DNA of 64,000 nt. It comes from Alkaliphilus metalliredigens QYMF (GTDB lineage Bacteria; Bacillota; Clostridia; Peptostreptococcales; Natronincolaceae). The notes beneath the pieces are model-generated. The model did no database searches, was not told the DNA's origin, and saw nothing but the letters and a program-made list of their open reading frames with translations. A program made the translations under genes and the position numbers. Shown piece after piece: positions 27,370 through 35,753 of the stretch; the first letter of the stretch is position 1; every line of letters begins with the position of its first letter. The stretch lies in NCBI RefSeq assembly GCF_000016985.1, contig NC_009633.1, forward strand, positions 4,011,539 to 4,075,538, read 5' to 3'.

Positions 27370-28341
27370 TTAGTTTTCAATATTTTTGCCTGTGTATTTA
27401 AAATACACTACGTCTAGAGAAGGAGGTATCACCTCAACCGACAGTACTTCAACTGATAACGATTGAATTAATTGTAATATGTTTGGCAATATTGTTGAGC
27501 CATTACCAACTTGTAGCTGTACCTTCCGTCCTTTAACCTCCACCTTTTTCACCCCTTGCTGTTCTTGCAAGATGTTTATCATCTGTGACTTTTTGCTGAA
27601 ATAATCCTTTTGCAATTCAACCTTAATTATATCTCCCTCTAATTCTTCTTTTAATTGTTTAGGTGAACCTTCCACAACTACTTTCCCTTCATCAATAATA
27701 GCGAGACAGTCTGCAAGACGATCTATTTCATCTAAATAATGAGAAGTAAGCAGAATAGTAACCTTCTCCATTTTCGATAAGTCAGTAATTATATCCCAAA
27801 GGGCACCTCTTGCCTCTGGGTCCAGACCAGTGGTAGGTTCATCTAAAAATAACATCTGAGGATTATGAATAATACCCATTGCTATATCAAGTTTTCTGAG
27901 CATCCCACCGGAATAAGTCATGGTAGACCTATTAGCAGCTTCATTTAATTTGAAAATATTAATTAATTCATCCACCCTATCATTGAGCTGCTTTCCTCCC
28001 ATTCCTTGTAATTGGCCCTGTAGGATTAAATTTTCACGACCTGTTGATTCAAAACAAATTCCTGACTTTTGAGAGACACACCCAATAACACTACGAACTT
28101 TACCAGGTTCAGATATAACATCAATTCCTAATACCTTTGCTTCGCCACTATTCGGCCTTGATAATGTAGTTAAAATTTTTACTGTTGTCGATTTTCCTGC
28201 ACCATTGGGACCAAGAAGTCCATAAATAATTCCAGGCTTAATACTGAAACTTAATCCATCTAATGCCCTTATACTGTCTTTATAGGTCTTTACTAAGTTA
28301 TTGACTTCTATAGCATATTTGTTATCGTACTTAAATGACAT
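27370..28341 (-). CDS. ABC transporter ATP-binding protein, drug-export subfamily
   Basis: 323 residues. Walker A GPNGAGKSTTVKIL, signature YSGGMLRKLDIAMG, Walker B MLFLDEPTTGLD and H-loop TSHYLDE are all intact. The C-terminal domain ends in PPSLDVVYFKYTG, as in DrrA-type ATPases. ATG 28341 follows AAGGAGGG. First gene of the operon driven by the MerR-type promoter at 28459-28489, and followed by its permease. Confidence 0.9.
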   Translation of the reverse strand: MSFKYDNKYAIEVNNLVKTYKDSIRALDGLSFSIKPGIIYGLLGPNGAGKSTTVKILTTLSRPNSGEAKVLGIDVISEPGKVRSVIGCVSQKSGICFESTGRENLILQGQLQGMGGKQLNDRVDELINIFKLNEAANRSTMTYSGGMLRKLDIAMGIIHNPQMLFLDEPTTGLDPEARGALWDIITDLSKMEKVTILLTSHYLDEIDRLADCLAIIDEGKVVVEGSPKQLKEELEGDIIKVELQKDYFSKKSQMINILQEQQGVKKVEVKGRKVQLQVGNGSTILPNILQLIQSLSVEVLSVEVIPPSLDVVYFKYTGKNIEN

Positions 28342-28458
28342 TTGATTCCCTCCTTATCATTATGAAATTTCAGTTAGCATTTCTGAGTGATGGAAAGTTT
28401 GTCATTAACATCACTACTTTTAAGGTATATCATGTTGCAATACTATCTCTTGAAATTA

Positions 28459-28489
28459 ATTCTAATGCCTCCCCTTAGGTCAGAGTCAA
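28459..28489 (-). promoter_or_regulatory. MerR-type promoter of the ABC exporter
   Basis: Minus strand: -35 TTGACT (28484-28489), 19-bp spacer starting CTGACCTAAGG, -10 TAGAAT (28459-28464). It shares its -35 and left operator half with the merR promoter at 26488-26518. Confidence 0.72.
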
Positions 28490-28534
28490 GGATATTTAAC
28501 AAAAAAATTTATTTCATAATTACGCATACAAAAA

Positions 28535-28562
28535 TTCCCCCTAAACCGTAGTCTGAGGGGAA
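28535..28562. terminator. hairpin between converging or tandem units
   Basis: TTCCCCCT and GAGGGGAA arms around a 12-nt loop. The T-tract is weak, so termination is possible but not certain. Confidence 0.35.
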
Positions 28563-28602
28563 CATAAAACACACCTAAATATTCACTTAAAGTCCTTTCA
28601 AC

Positions 28603-29148
28603 CTACTTTTTCCTTGAGGTATAAAGAAATCGACAGTAACCAATCTCAGAAGCGTTTTTCATAAGTTCGAGATTTAGCCACGCAGCAAGCTCATACAAAG
28701 GTTTTTCTTCAAAGGGCCACTTTGTTTTTTCACAGGATAGGAGTTCCTTGTCTGACAAAGTGGTTATTCTATTTTTCCAATCATCATGCAATTGTTCTAT
28801 TTTTTCTCTAACAACTGTCATGTCACCAGGCCACTGGATATCTTCACGAGTTAGCATTCCATTTCCAAAAGAGTAATCAAAGACCATTGACCACCAAAAT
28901 ATGATATGCCAAGTCAGCCATGCTATGCTGGGAGGCCCAATATCGTAATCCTCAGAATCTAGCCAATCTGCCTTCCAAATTCCTAATTGATTTACAACGT
29001 GAAGTCCTCTTGAACCAGGTCTCCAGAGACACTCTTGGTTTTCCAGTCCCTTAAGATGAATTTCTAACATTTGCCATGAAATATCAAATTGAAAATTTAA
29101 TGCATTACGAAGACTATCTATTGAATTTTGATCATTATTGTCACTCAT
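28603..29148 (-). CDS. DinB-like four-helix protein
   Basis: About 181 residues. The pattern of a long N-terminal helix (LRNALNFQFDISWQMLEIHL), a central WLTWHIIFWWSMVFDYSFG helix with the usual His, and a C-terminal LELMKNASEIGYCRFLY helix matches the DinB/YfiT fold, which often binds a metal and carries thiol-transferase-like activity. The substrate is unknown. GAGGGGAG supports ATG 29148 (MSDNNDQ). Confidence 0.62.
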   Translation of the reverse strand: MSDNNDQNSIDSLRNALNFQFDISWQMLEIHLKGLENQECLWRPGSRGLHVVNQLGIWKADWLDSEDYDIGPPSIAWLTWHIIFWWSMVFDYSFGNGMLTREDIQWPGDMTVVREKIEQLHDDWKNRITTLSDKELLSCEKTKWPFEEKPLYELAAWLNLELMKNASEIGYCRFLYTSRKK

Positions 29149-29279
29149 CGTAACTCCCCTCACTTGTAATCATACTTTGCAATACAGTATTCACAATGTT
29201 TTCCTCCCAGCCTTATTCCAGTCTTCCTAGAGCTCTCTGTTGAGATGATTTCCGAAGTCTAATTTAAAGATTGATATTC

Positions 29280-30035
29280 CTACTTCAGCCAGTATGCCTT
29301 GCCGTCAATAGTCCTGTCCATAAATCCATATTCAATCAGGTAGCGTCTGATCACTGCGTAATCCTCATAGATTTCTGTTATGACTTGATTCAATTCCTTC
29401 TCTGTATATCTTTTTTCTTGTTCTAGTTGTTCAGCAATTTTTGTAAGGATTACGACTTTTCTCTTTTCCTTTCCCGGAAACCTTTTTAGCTTCAAAGGGG
29501 ATAGGCTTTCAAATTCAGCATTCAGTATTTTTTCCTTTTCCTTTTCGGTTATGATATACCGATCATCAACCATTGTCGCGGTACTATGAACAGGTACAAT
29601 CATCTCATCAATAGTGGGTTTCTTTTCCATAACTTGTTCATATATTGCAAGATACATCTTTGCCTGTTTTGCTTTTTCTCGGAACATAAACCTTTGATGT
29701 CTCACTGTGGAAGGAGAAATCCCCAGTGTTTTTGCTATATCCTTATCAGATACATTGGAGTACATCAGAGACATTAACTCCTTGTGATTGTCAGTAAGTG
29801 TATTGTATTTGGACTCTCCATAAAGAAGCTGCTTCAGATTATCTCCATGGTCATTTTCAACATGTATCTTGACTGCGCGAAATGCCTCAAATAATCTATC
29901 ACCTAAAGAATAGATCTCCCCTACTTCAAATGCCTTTCTACAAATATTGCAAATGTAGGCATCAGTATCATCGTCATATCTATATCCATTTTTCAATTCT
30001 TCCACTGTTAGCTTTTCCATCTCCACACAATTCAC
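29280..30035 (-). CDS. DUF2087 transcriptional regulator with LuxR-type HTH
   Basis: 251 residues. The N-terminus carries a zinc-finger-like CNICRKAF...H...NDHG. The middle has a LuxR/sigma-4-like HTH (NVSDKDIAKTLGISPSTVRH). The C-terminus is the DUF2087 domain (FPGKEKRKVVILTKIAEQLE, then YTEKELNQVITEIYEDYAVI, then RRYLIEYGFMDR). Regulators with this layout are common in Firmicutes but poorly characterised. The start is ambiguous between GTG 30035, GTG 30026 and ATG 30020. Confidence 0.78.
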   Translation of the reverse strand: MNCVEMEKLTVEELKNGYRYDDDTDAYICNICRKAFEVGEIYSLGDRLFEAFRAVKIHVENDHGDNLKQLLYGESKYNTLTDNHKELMSLMYSNVSDKDIAKTLGISPSTVRHQRFMFREKAKQAKMYLAIYEQVMEKKPTIDEMIVPVHSTATMVDDRYIITEKEKEKILNAEFESLSPLKLKRFPGKEKRKVVILTKIAEQLEQEKRYTEKELNQVITEIYEDYAVIRRYLIEYGFMDRTIDGKAYWLK

Positions 30036-30149
30036 CCTCTTGTTTATTCATTTTATGAACACATTTTATATTAGTTTGCTTTTATAGTCAACATTTTTCA
30101 TTTCATATAAATAAAACTGACCTTGTACGCATATAATTTTTTCCAATAG

Positions 30150-30180
30150 AAAAGCATCCAGGTCATTACTGAATGCTTTT
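30150..30180 (-). terminator. terminator between the secreted protein and the DUF2087 gene
   Basis: AAAAGCAT and ATGCTTTT arms (with one extra mismatched pair) around a short loop, T-rich on both sides. It lies 80 bp beyond the stop of the secreted-protein gene. Confidence 0.55.
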
Positions 30181-30257
30181 ACACTCTTATCATATATTGT
30201 TATTACGTCTGCCGCTTTATCAAATTTGATGTTATTTTTTATCTATTATTTTCACTT

Positions 30258-31115
30258 TTATAGCTTACGGGTTACGACAAATCCTCCACCTAGTAGTACT
30301 ATTGCTCCTAAGGCATATACTCGTGTATCTCTATTAGATTCAGGTGTTTCGGCACTATCCGCTGCTAAGTCTATTTCTACTCCTTCTTCAGTTGCGGTAG
30401 ATGTCCGAAATAACTCAGCCTGTTGACCTTCAACAACTTTAATTTTATCTACTCCAAACACACTATAGAAATACTCAGCATTTTCTTCATTAAAGGGCTT
30501 AATACCAATTTCAACATAAGTATCATAGGGTACTGTATGGGTTACTGTAATGCCTTTATTTTCGATTTCTTCAACATTTTCTACAAACAAGTAATTATCA
30601 ATTTCCATATGCTCTGGGGATAGTCCGGAAACAACATTATCCTCGTAGTCTATTGGCATTATTGTAGCTTGGTGACCTTCTATAACTTTTGCTTCGTATT
30701 CCTTTAACAAATCATAAATATAATTTGCATTTTCTTCATTAAAAGGTGTAATACCAACTTCCACATAATCATCAACTTTCCCTGTGTGGGTTACCATAAA
30801 TCTCTTTTGACTAATCTCTTCAGCATACTCTTTAAATAAAATTCTATCAACATCTATCTGCTCTTGGGATCTACCATCAACAAATTCCCTTGGTAATTGA
30901 TCCGAAGAAACCGAATCATCCCCATAATCCCAATCGGGGGCAACAGGATCTACAATCGTTCGAGATGGTCCATCGCTAGAGCCTACACTCCCTGGCATCT
31001 CGCCTGGCATCCTCGTTGGCTCACTTCCACCACCAGTGGCAAAGGATACACTTGTTGCTAACATTGATAAACATAAACCTATGAAAAGGATTTTAGTAAG
31101 TTTTTTCTTAGTCAT
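30258..31115 (-). CDS. secreted, membrane-anchored protein with two internal repeats
   Basis: 285 residues. A signal peptide (MTKKKLTKILFIGLCLSMLA, cleavage near SFA-TGG) is followed by a Gly/Pro/Ser-rich linker and two copies of a roughly 75-residue domain. Both copies contain VTHTGKVDDYVEVGITPFNE or VTHTVPYDTYVEIGIKPFNE, and IDVDRILF or IDNYLFVEN. The C-terminus has a hydrophobic helix (VYALGAIVLLGGGFVVTRKL) that would hold it in the membrane, like a sorting anchor without an LPXTG motif. ATG 31115 follows AGGAGAGG. No known family is recognised; the duplicated domain may bind a ligand or peptide. Confidence 0.7.
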   Translation of the reverse strand: MTKKKLTKILFIGLCLSMLATSVSFATGGGSEPTRMPGEMPGSVGSSDGPSRTIVDPVAPDWDYGDDSVSSDQLPREFVDGRSQEQIDVDRILFKEYAEEISQKRFMVTHTGKVDDYVEVGITPFNEENANYIYDLLKEYEAKVIEGHQATIMPIDYEDNVVSGLSPEHMEIDNYLFVENVEEIENKGITVTHTVPYDTYVEIGIKPFNEENAEYFYSVFGVDKIKVVEGQQAELFRTSTATEEGVEIDLAADSAETPESNRDTRVYALGAIVLLGGGFVVTRKL

Positions 31116-31403
31116 ATTCCTCTCCTCCTTCTATCTCTCTACAAACTTTTTTTATTTACCATCTACAGCTTCATTTAAATATTCTACTTTGGTACCAAAA
31201 GTAATTAAGTTATCTAATTAATAATTGCTTTTACTTATTAGACGGCAGAATTATTTATTTGTTCCATGATGTAAATTAGAGACAATAATAAAGGTAGGTT
31301 CATGATACAGAGTCAGTCTCCTTCTTAGAATAATCTTTCTTGTATTTATCAGTATACCTATTTTGTTCAAGATCATAGTTTCGCCTAAAAAAGAAAAAAC
31401 ACC

Positions 31404-31463
31404 TTGACAAATACAACATAACTATTATACTTATATATATAACTATACAACCATAGTGGTTGT
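31404..31463 (+). promoter_or_regulatory. ytr-type promoter and GntR operator
   Basis: -35 TTGACA (31404-31409), 16-bp spacer, -10 TATACT (31426-31431). The perfect inverted repeat ACAACCATAGTGGTTGT (31447-31463) sits just past the start site, where a GntR dimer would block transcription. Confidence 0.68.
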
Positions 31464-31486
31464 GAATTTAAAGGTGGTGAACGTTA

Positions 31487-31852
31487 TTGAGTCTATTTCA
31501 TGATAATAAACCTATATTTATACAGATTAAGGAGAAGATCGAAGATCAAATTGTTAATAAACAACTAAAGGAGCATGATCAAATACCGTCAACAACTCAA
31601 ATGGTTCATTTCTATAAGGTAAATCACATTACTATTTCTAAAGGGATTAATTTGTTGGTGGATGAGGATATTATTTACAAGAAAAGAGGTGTGGGTATGT
31701 TCGTTGCTGAAAATGCTAGGGATAAGTTATTGCAAAACAGAAGAAATCAATTTGTAGACACCTATGTATCACCGATGATTGAAGAAGCAAAAAAATTAGG
31801 TCTAACCCACAAGGACATTGCCGATATTATGAAAAAAATTGAAGGAGTTTGA
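31487..31852 (+). CDS. GntR family regulator, YtrA subfamily
   Basis: 121 residues: an N-terminal winged helix (PIFIQIKEKIEDQIVNKQLK, then IPSTTQMVHFYKVNHITISK) and a short C-terminal helical tail, the YtrA layout without a large ligand domain. TTG 31487 follows AAAGGTGGTGAACG. It overlaps or abuts the ABC ATPase gene downstream. YtrA-type proteins repress their own ABC operon and respond to cell-wall stress or antibiotics. Confidence 0.85.
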   Translation: MSLFHDNKPIFIQIKEKIEDQIVNKQLKEHDQIPSTTQMVHFYKVNHITISKGINLLVDEDIIYKKRGVGMFVAENARDKLLQNRRNQFVDTYVSPMIEEAKKLGLTHKDIADIMKKIEGV

Positions 31853-31854
31853 TA

Positions 31855-32733
31855 ATGATGAATTTTGATGTAAAGTTAACCAATGTATCGTTTAAATATA
31901 ATGATTTTCAAGCATTAAAGGATATTTCCTTTACTCTTTCCCAGGGGAAAATCTATGGATTACTAGGAAGAAACGGGGCTGGAAAAACGACCCTACTTTC
32001 ACTGTTAGCCTCCTTCAATACACCTACATCCGGTACCATTAGAATAGGTTGCGAAGATCCCTTTGAAAACAGTAAAATCATGCCCAATGTTGCCTTCCTC
32101 TATGAAAGTGATTACAGTGAAGAGGACGAATCTGTTCTCGACTATTTTGAAGCATCTGAGCGTTATAGGCCTAACTTTGACACTCAATACGCTAAGGAGC
32201 TAGCTGCCCGATTTAAATTGCCCCTAAACAAACCTATTAATGAGTTCTCCAGTGGAATGCAGTCTGCATTAAATGTAATACTAGGCCTTGCAAGTCGTAG
32301 TCCAATTACCATATTCGACGAGGTTTATTTAGGTATGGATGCACCTACAAGAGAGTTATTTTATAGAGAAGTATTGGAGGAGCAATCTCGCCATCCAAGA
32401 ATCATCATTTTATCTACTCATCTAGTCTCTGAAATGGAGTATCTATTTGATCACGTATTAATTTTGGATCAGGGGAGCGTATTAGTCGATGAGGCAATTG
32501 ATGAAGTGATTGGTCGAGGTGCATCTATTACAGGCCCAGCTGATGTTGTTGATAAATTTGTCAATAACATGAAACAGTTACACACACAAGAACTTGGGAA
32601 TACAAAATCGATAATGGTTTATGGAGAAATAAGCGAAACCGATGAAGCTAAGGCCAACAGAAATCAACTGGAGATAGGATCTGTTTCCCTACAACAACTA
32701 TTTATTTATTTAACTGAAAAGGAGGAGGAATAA
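31855..32733 (+). CDS. ABC transporter ATP-binding protein, YtrB-like
   Basis: About 292 residues. Walker A LLGRNGAGKTTLLSLL and H-loop ILSTHLVSEME are normal. The signature is FSSGMQSALN, and Walker B reads ITIFDEVYLGMDAPTR, both typical of the YtrB branch rather than the LSGGQ/DEPT consensus. ATG 31855 follows AAGGAG inside the end of the GntR gene, so the two are coupled. It works with the permease encoded next. Confidence 0.85.
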   Translation: MMNFDVKLTNVSFKYNDFQALKDISFTLSQGKIYGLLGRNGAGKTTLLSLLASFNTPTSGTIRIGCEDPFENSKIMPNVAFLYESDYSEEDESVLDYFEASERYRPNFDTQYAKELAARFKLPLNKPINEFSSGMQSALNVILGLASRSPITIFDEVYLGMDAPTRELFYREVLEEQSRHPRIIILSTHLVSEMEYLFDHVLILDQGSVLVDEAIDEVIGRGASITGPADVVDKFVNNMKQLHTQELGNTKSIMVYGEISETDEAKANRNQLEIGSVSLQQLFIYLTEKEEE

Positions 32734-32734
32734 C

Positions 32735-33472
32735 ATGACTACACCAACTAAGTCTATTAAATCAAAACTATCTCTAGATTTATTTTATATGCAAATGCAA
32801 TGGTCTTTCTGGTATATTTCTATTATTTTAATTATCCATTTAATTCTACAACTAGTTCTCCCTCGATTTGTGCCAGATGTAGAGGAGATCAACTTAAGCT
32901 TTATGATCATGTTTTTTCAATCATCTAAGATTTATATGGCTATTATTGGGATTATAGCTTGCTACTCATTTCTTCCCTTCTTCGTAAAGAATGGGATTAC
33001 CCGAAGGGATTACTTTATAGGATCTTCGGTTGCAGCTGTCGGAGTTTCATTTAGCATCCTCCTAGTCTCAGCCGTCATTACAGTTGTACTACAATTTTTG
33101 GCACCTATTTTAGGTTATTCACCCAATATAGTCCCAGTAGCATTTTTAGATACGACATCTCTTTGGATTGTTCCTATAATCTCTCTTTCTTTAATTATTC
33201 TATGCTACTATATTGCAGGCTGGGTTATTGCTGTGGGTTTCTATCGTTACAACAATTTAAGAAGAATAGGCTTCATTGCCATCGGGTTGTTTTATGTTTC
33301 TGTTACAGATTTAATATGGGAAGGTGGTCTATCCCACCCATTAATAGCTAAATTAAATATTCCTTTTCCTGATCTATCGATTGGTCTATCTGTAGGAGTG
33401 ACTTCTCTTCTGATTGGTTTAGGATTATGGTTTATTCGAAGTTTAACTAAAAGAATTCCTATCAAGCTTTAG
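32735..33472 (+). CDS. ABC transporter membrane protein, Ytr-type
   Basis: 245 residues with six hydrophobic segments and the conserved FFVKNGITRRDYFIGSS cytoplasmic loop found in membrane partners of YtrB-type ATPases. GGAGGAGGAATAAC sits across the upstream stop. Last gene of the GntR-ABC operon; likely an exporter or a cell-envelope stress sensor. Confidence 0.82.
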   Translation: MTTPTKSIKSKLSLDLFYMQMQWSFWYISIILIIHLILQLVLPRFVPDVEEINLSFMIMFFQSSKIYMAIIGIIACYSFLPFFVKNGITRRDYFIGSSVAAVGVSFSILLVSAVITVVLQFLAPILGYSPNIVPVAFLDTTSLWIVPIISLSLIILCYYIAGWVIAVGFYRYNNLRRIGFIAIGLFYVSVTDLIWEGGLSHPLIAKLNIPFPDLSIGLSVGVTSLLIGLGLWFIRSLTKRIPIKL

Positions 33473-33497
33473 TTTAGCTTGAGCTTTCAATATATTA

Positions 33498-33542
33498 AAA
33501 CCTCCCTTTGGTAATAAAAGCATCATTACAATGGGGAGGTTT
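33498..33542 (+). terminator. hairpin after the GntR-ABC operon
   Basis: AAACCTCCC and GGGAGGTTT arms (33498-33506, 33534-33542) 26 bp after the stop. The loop is long and the T-tract modest, so termination may be partial. Confidence 0.5.
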
Positions 33543-33544
33543 AC

Positions 33545-33861
33545 AATTATACTATGAGTCATAATCGAATATATCATCTTCTGGTTTAATATGTATTGGT
33601 TTATCGTCCATATCAGAAATAATTCAGTATAAACTCAGTCTCCTGTATCATCACATCTGTATAGCAATTATTCCACCATCTGACTTATTAAACCCTTTGA
33701 TGAATCGACTTCCATACCTTTGAGCGCCACAGAGGTCCGTTTTACACCGATGAATTAGGTCCCGCCAGCCACGACTTGCTTAAATTGGTATGCACAAGGA
33801 TTGATTGATAGAAACTCGCACTCGCCAGATTATGAACGGACAGGGTGCTGATTGTCAATTA
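33545..33861. other. gene-free stretch of mixed composition
   Basis: Positions 33710-33845 are richer in G+C than the surroundings (GAGCGCCACAGAGGTCCG and similar) and look foreign, but no protein or RNA family is recognised. GTATAAACTCAGTCTCCT near 33628 shares a CAGTCTCCT block with 31312. Confidence 0.25.
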
Positions 33862-34206
33862 TTATTTTTCGTCTAATAATTTCTTTAAAGCATAATTAGA
33901 TATCATGATCATCACAGCCAAGATGAATGCAATCCAAAACCCTGGAACATGAATGCCTTTAATGAATCTATCTGTTAACATAATCATCCATGTATTAATC
34001 ACTAAACTAAAAATTCCTAAAGTTAGTAAATTAATTGGCAGTGTGATTAAAAGTAGTAATGGACGTAATAGAAGGCTGACTAACCATAATAGAAGGCTAA
34101 ATATGATAATTTGTACAACTCCACTTGACTCAATTAATGACAATACATCAGTCATGATATAAACACTTACCATATTTGCCAATAGTTTTAATTGCTGCTT
34201 TTTCAC
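33862..34206 (-). CDS. YvlD-like phage-holin-family membrane protein
   Basis: 114 residues with four hydrophobic segments and the family block RPLLLLITLPINLLTLGIFS (PF04020-type, called phage holin family 4 superfamily although not lytic). YvlD homologues sit in envelope-stress operons of Firmicutes. Here it is the last gene after DUF2089, YvlB-like and an unknown gene, all on the minus strand. Confidence 0.78.
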   Translation of the reverse strand: MKKQQLKLLANMVSVYIMTDVLSLIESSGVVQIIIFSLLLWLVSLLLRPLLLLITLPINLLTLGIFSLVINTWMIMLTDRFIKGIHVPGFWIAFILAVMIMISNYALKKLLDEK

Positions 34207-34220
34207 GGCTTGTCACCTCT

Positions 34221-34562
34221 TTAATAAAATTCTACCAATACCTTGATGTCACCTACATCAACATCTATCATTTTATATCTTCCATGTTTTCGTACTTCAT
34301 TAAACAATTCATGGATCAATTTAAAAATCTCATCCACAGAAAAGTCTTCTATCGATATATTGCTGACTATATCATCTAACTTCCACTTTATCACTTTATT
34401 TTTCAATGGGAAAATCAATGGTTTTAAAACCCATGTCACCTCTTCAAATGCTTCAATTAATTCGTCAATCACAGATAGTACAATTGGTATCGTCAGTCGA
34501 ATATACTTGCCATGTTTAACCTTGATTAGCATGATCTTGCTGGTTTTCTTACTAGTCAACAT
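34221..34562 (-). CDS. hypothetical protein of the YvlB/YvlD operon
   Basis: About 113 residues starting at ATG 34562, which overlaps the upstream stop (ATGTTGACTAG), so it is translationally coupled. It has a basic N-terminus, one moderately hydrophobic stretch and a C-terminal part ending KHGRYKMIDVDVGDIKVLVE. That end echoes the final strand of the upstream YvlB-like protein (LLDVDVNDNEQGRILVSVYV), hinting at a diverged duplication. No named family. Confidence 0.55.
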   Translation of the reverse strand: MLTSKKTSKIMLIKVKHGKYIRLTIPIVLSVIDELIEAFEEVTWVLKPLIFPLKNKVIKWKLDDIVSNISIEDFSVDEIFKLIHELFNEVRKHGRYKMIDVDVGDIKVLVEFY

Positions 34563-34992
34563 AAACTGACACCAAAATTCTCCCTTGTTCATTATCATTG
34601 ACATCCACATCTAGCAACTTTCCATCGGAAAGCCCTTGATCAATTAATTCAACCAATTCATCAAAGTCAATTTTAGAAATATCAATTCCTTCTTTTTCCA
34701 TTTCAATTCTTGCTTCCTTGGGAATCATACCCATACCCATGTTAACAAATTTAGATACTACCTTAAGAAGGCTTAATGGAATATTTGCTTCTACCTTTGG
34801 AACCCCTGATTCTTCACCGGATACCCTTACTCTTAAAAATCGTTGTTTATTGGCATTAGGTAGCCGATCCAATGTCCAGTTCTTTTCTTTTTTGTCTACT
34901 TCTTGTAGCGCATTAAGTAGTTCTAACCCTTCTGCTGAAGATACCTTCCCTTCTTGAATCATTTCAAGAATTTTTAACTTTTCATTTTGCAT
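34552..34992 (-). CDS. YvlB-like SHOCT-domain protein
   Basis: 146 residues. The N-terminal SHOCT-like helix pair EKLKILEMIQEGKVSSAEGL is followed by a linker and a beta-rich part (FLRVRVSGEESGVPKVEANI, then ILVSVYVD). Related YvlB/LiaX-type proteins take part in envelope stress signalling. ATG 34992 follows GGATGGGATTGGA. Second gene of the DUF2089 operon. Confidence 0.68.
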   Translation of the reverse strand: MQNEKLKILEMIQEGKVSSAEGLELLNALQEVDKKEKNWTLDRLPNANKQRFLRVRVSGEESGVPKVEANIPLSLLKVVSKFVNMGMGMIPKEARIEMEKEGIDISKIDFDELVELIDQGLSDGKLLDVDVNDNEQGRILVSVYVD

Positions 34993-35018
34993 TCCAATCC
35001 CATCCTTTCATTTTTCAA

Positions 35019-35429
35019 CTATTTACTTAGATTTCTCAGCTGCTGTGTCGCTTCTTGTGAAGTTATTTCTCCCTTTTCCAATGCATTTAATATCGACTGT
35101 TTTTTGTGAGCCATCTCCGCTGCACTTGTTCCTTCATCAACCTGACTTTGTATTTTATCTGTACTGTATCCTAATGCTTGTATGACGCCTTCAAGTCTAT
35201 TTCTAACTGTCGGATAAGAGATTCCCAACTCCTTTTCTACATCTTTAATACTACCTCTGCATTTAATAAAAATTTCGATAAATTCAAGCTGCTCCTGAGG
35301 AATCTTACAAAACTTGCATCCGGTAAATTCTCCTTCAATGTTTGTCTTACACCTAGAGCAGGTCATTTTGGTTATATTCAATTCATCATGACAAATCGGA
35401 CATTGGCTTAGTGCCTTGTATTTCACCAC
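35019..35429 (-). CDS. DUF2089 zinc-ribbon transcriptional regulator
   Basis: About 136 residues. Two CxxC zinc ribbons open the protein (CPICHDELNITKMTCSRCKT, then GCKFCK). A helix-turn-helix follows (FIKCRGSIKDVEKELGISYP, then TVRNRLEGVIQALGY), and a C-terminal SHOCT-like pair ILNALEKGEITSQEATQQL. This is the DUF2089 family, usually first in YvlB/YvlD-type operons. Start GTG 35429 or 35426 after AGAGGTGATA; the GTG at 35435 is inside the ribosome-binding site. Confidence 0.82.
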   Translation of the reverse strand: MVKYKALSQCPICHDELNITKMTCSRCKTNIEGEFTGCKFCKIPQEQLEFIEIFIKCRGSIKDVEKELGISYPTVRNRLEGVIQALGYSTDKIQSQVDEGTSAAEMAHKKQSILNALEKGEITSQEATQQLRNLSK

Positions 35430-35471
35430 TATCACCTCTCTTTTGTTTTGGATTATTCTTTCTTTAGTTTT

Positions 35472-35516
35472 AATATACTTCTATAAATTAACTTTGTCAA
35501 TATATAAATTAACTTT
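35472..35516 (-). promoter_or_regulatory. DUF2089 operon promoter with direct repeats
   Basis: Minus strand: -35 TTGACA (35495-35500), 17-bp spacer, -10 TATATT (35472-35477). The sequence AAAGTTAATTTATA occurs twice (35482-35495 and 35503-35516), 21 bp apart (two helical turns), one copy in the spacer and one just upstream of the -35. These are good candidates for DUF2089 or MarR-like binding. Confidence 0.65.
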
Positions 35517-35521
35517 ATTAA

Positions 35522-35571
35522 TTATTATATTGATAATATTAATGTATATATTAATATTATCAATATAATAA
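35522..35571. repeat. perfect 22-bp inverted repeat with 6-nt loop
   Basis: Arms at 35522-35543 and 35550-35571 are exact complements (all A/T except two G-C pairs) around GTATAT. It lies just upstream of the DUF2089 promoter and between convergent or divergent units. It could form a cruciform or act as a bidirectional terminator. Confidence 0.85.
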
Positions 35572-35753
35572 CCTTTTAACACTTTCTCAAAATAAATTTA
35601 AGAGCAGGGGTCTCTCCCTGCTCCTTCTTAAGTAACCAATAGATTTTTATGATTTAATAGCAAATAACTGACATCCACATTTGGAGCATATTCTTTCAAT
35701 AAGAAAAATACCCTTCATTTTATTACTAGTAAGCAAAAAACTTGCTCTCAAAC

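Noticed and set aside
33710-33845. Structured RNA or group II intron piece
   Set aside because: Composition is unusual, but no conserved intron, riboswitch or tRNA element could be matched.
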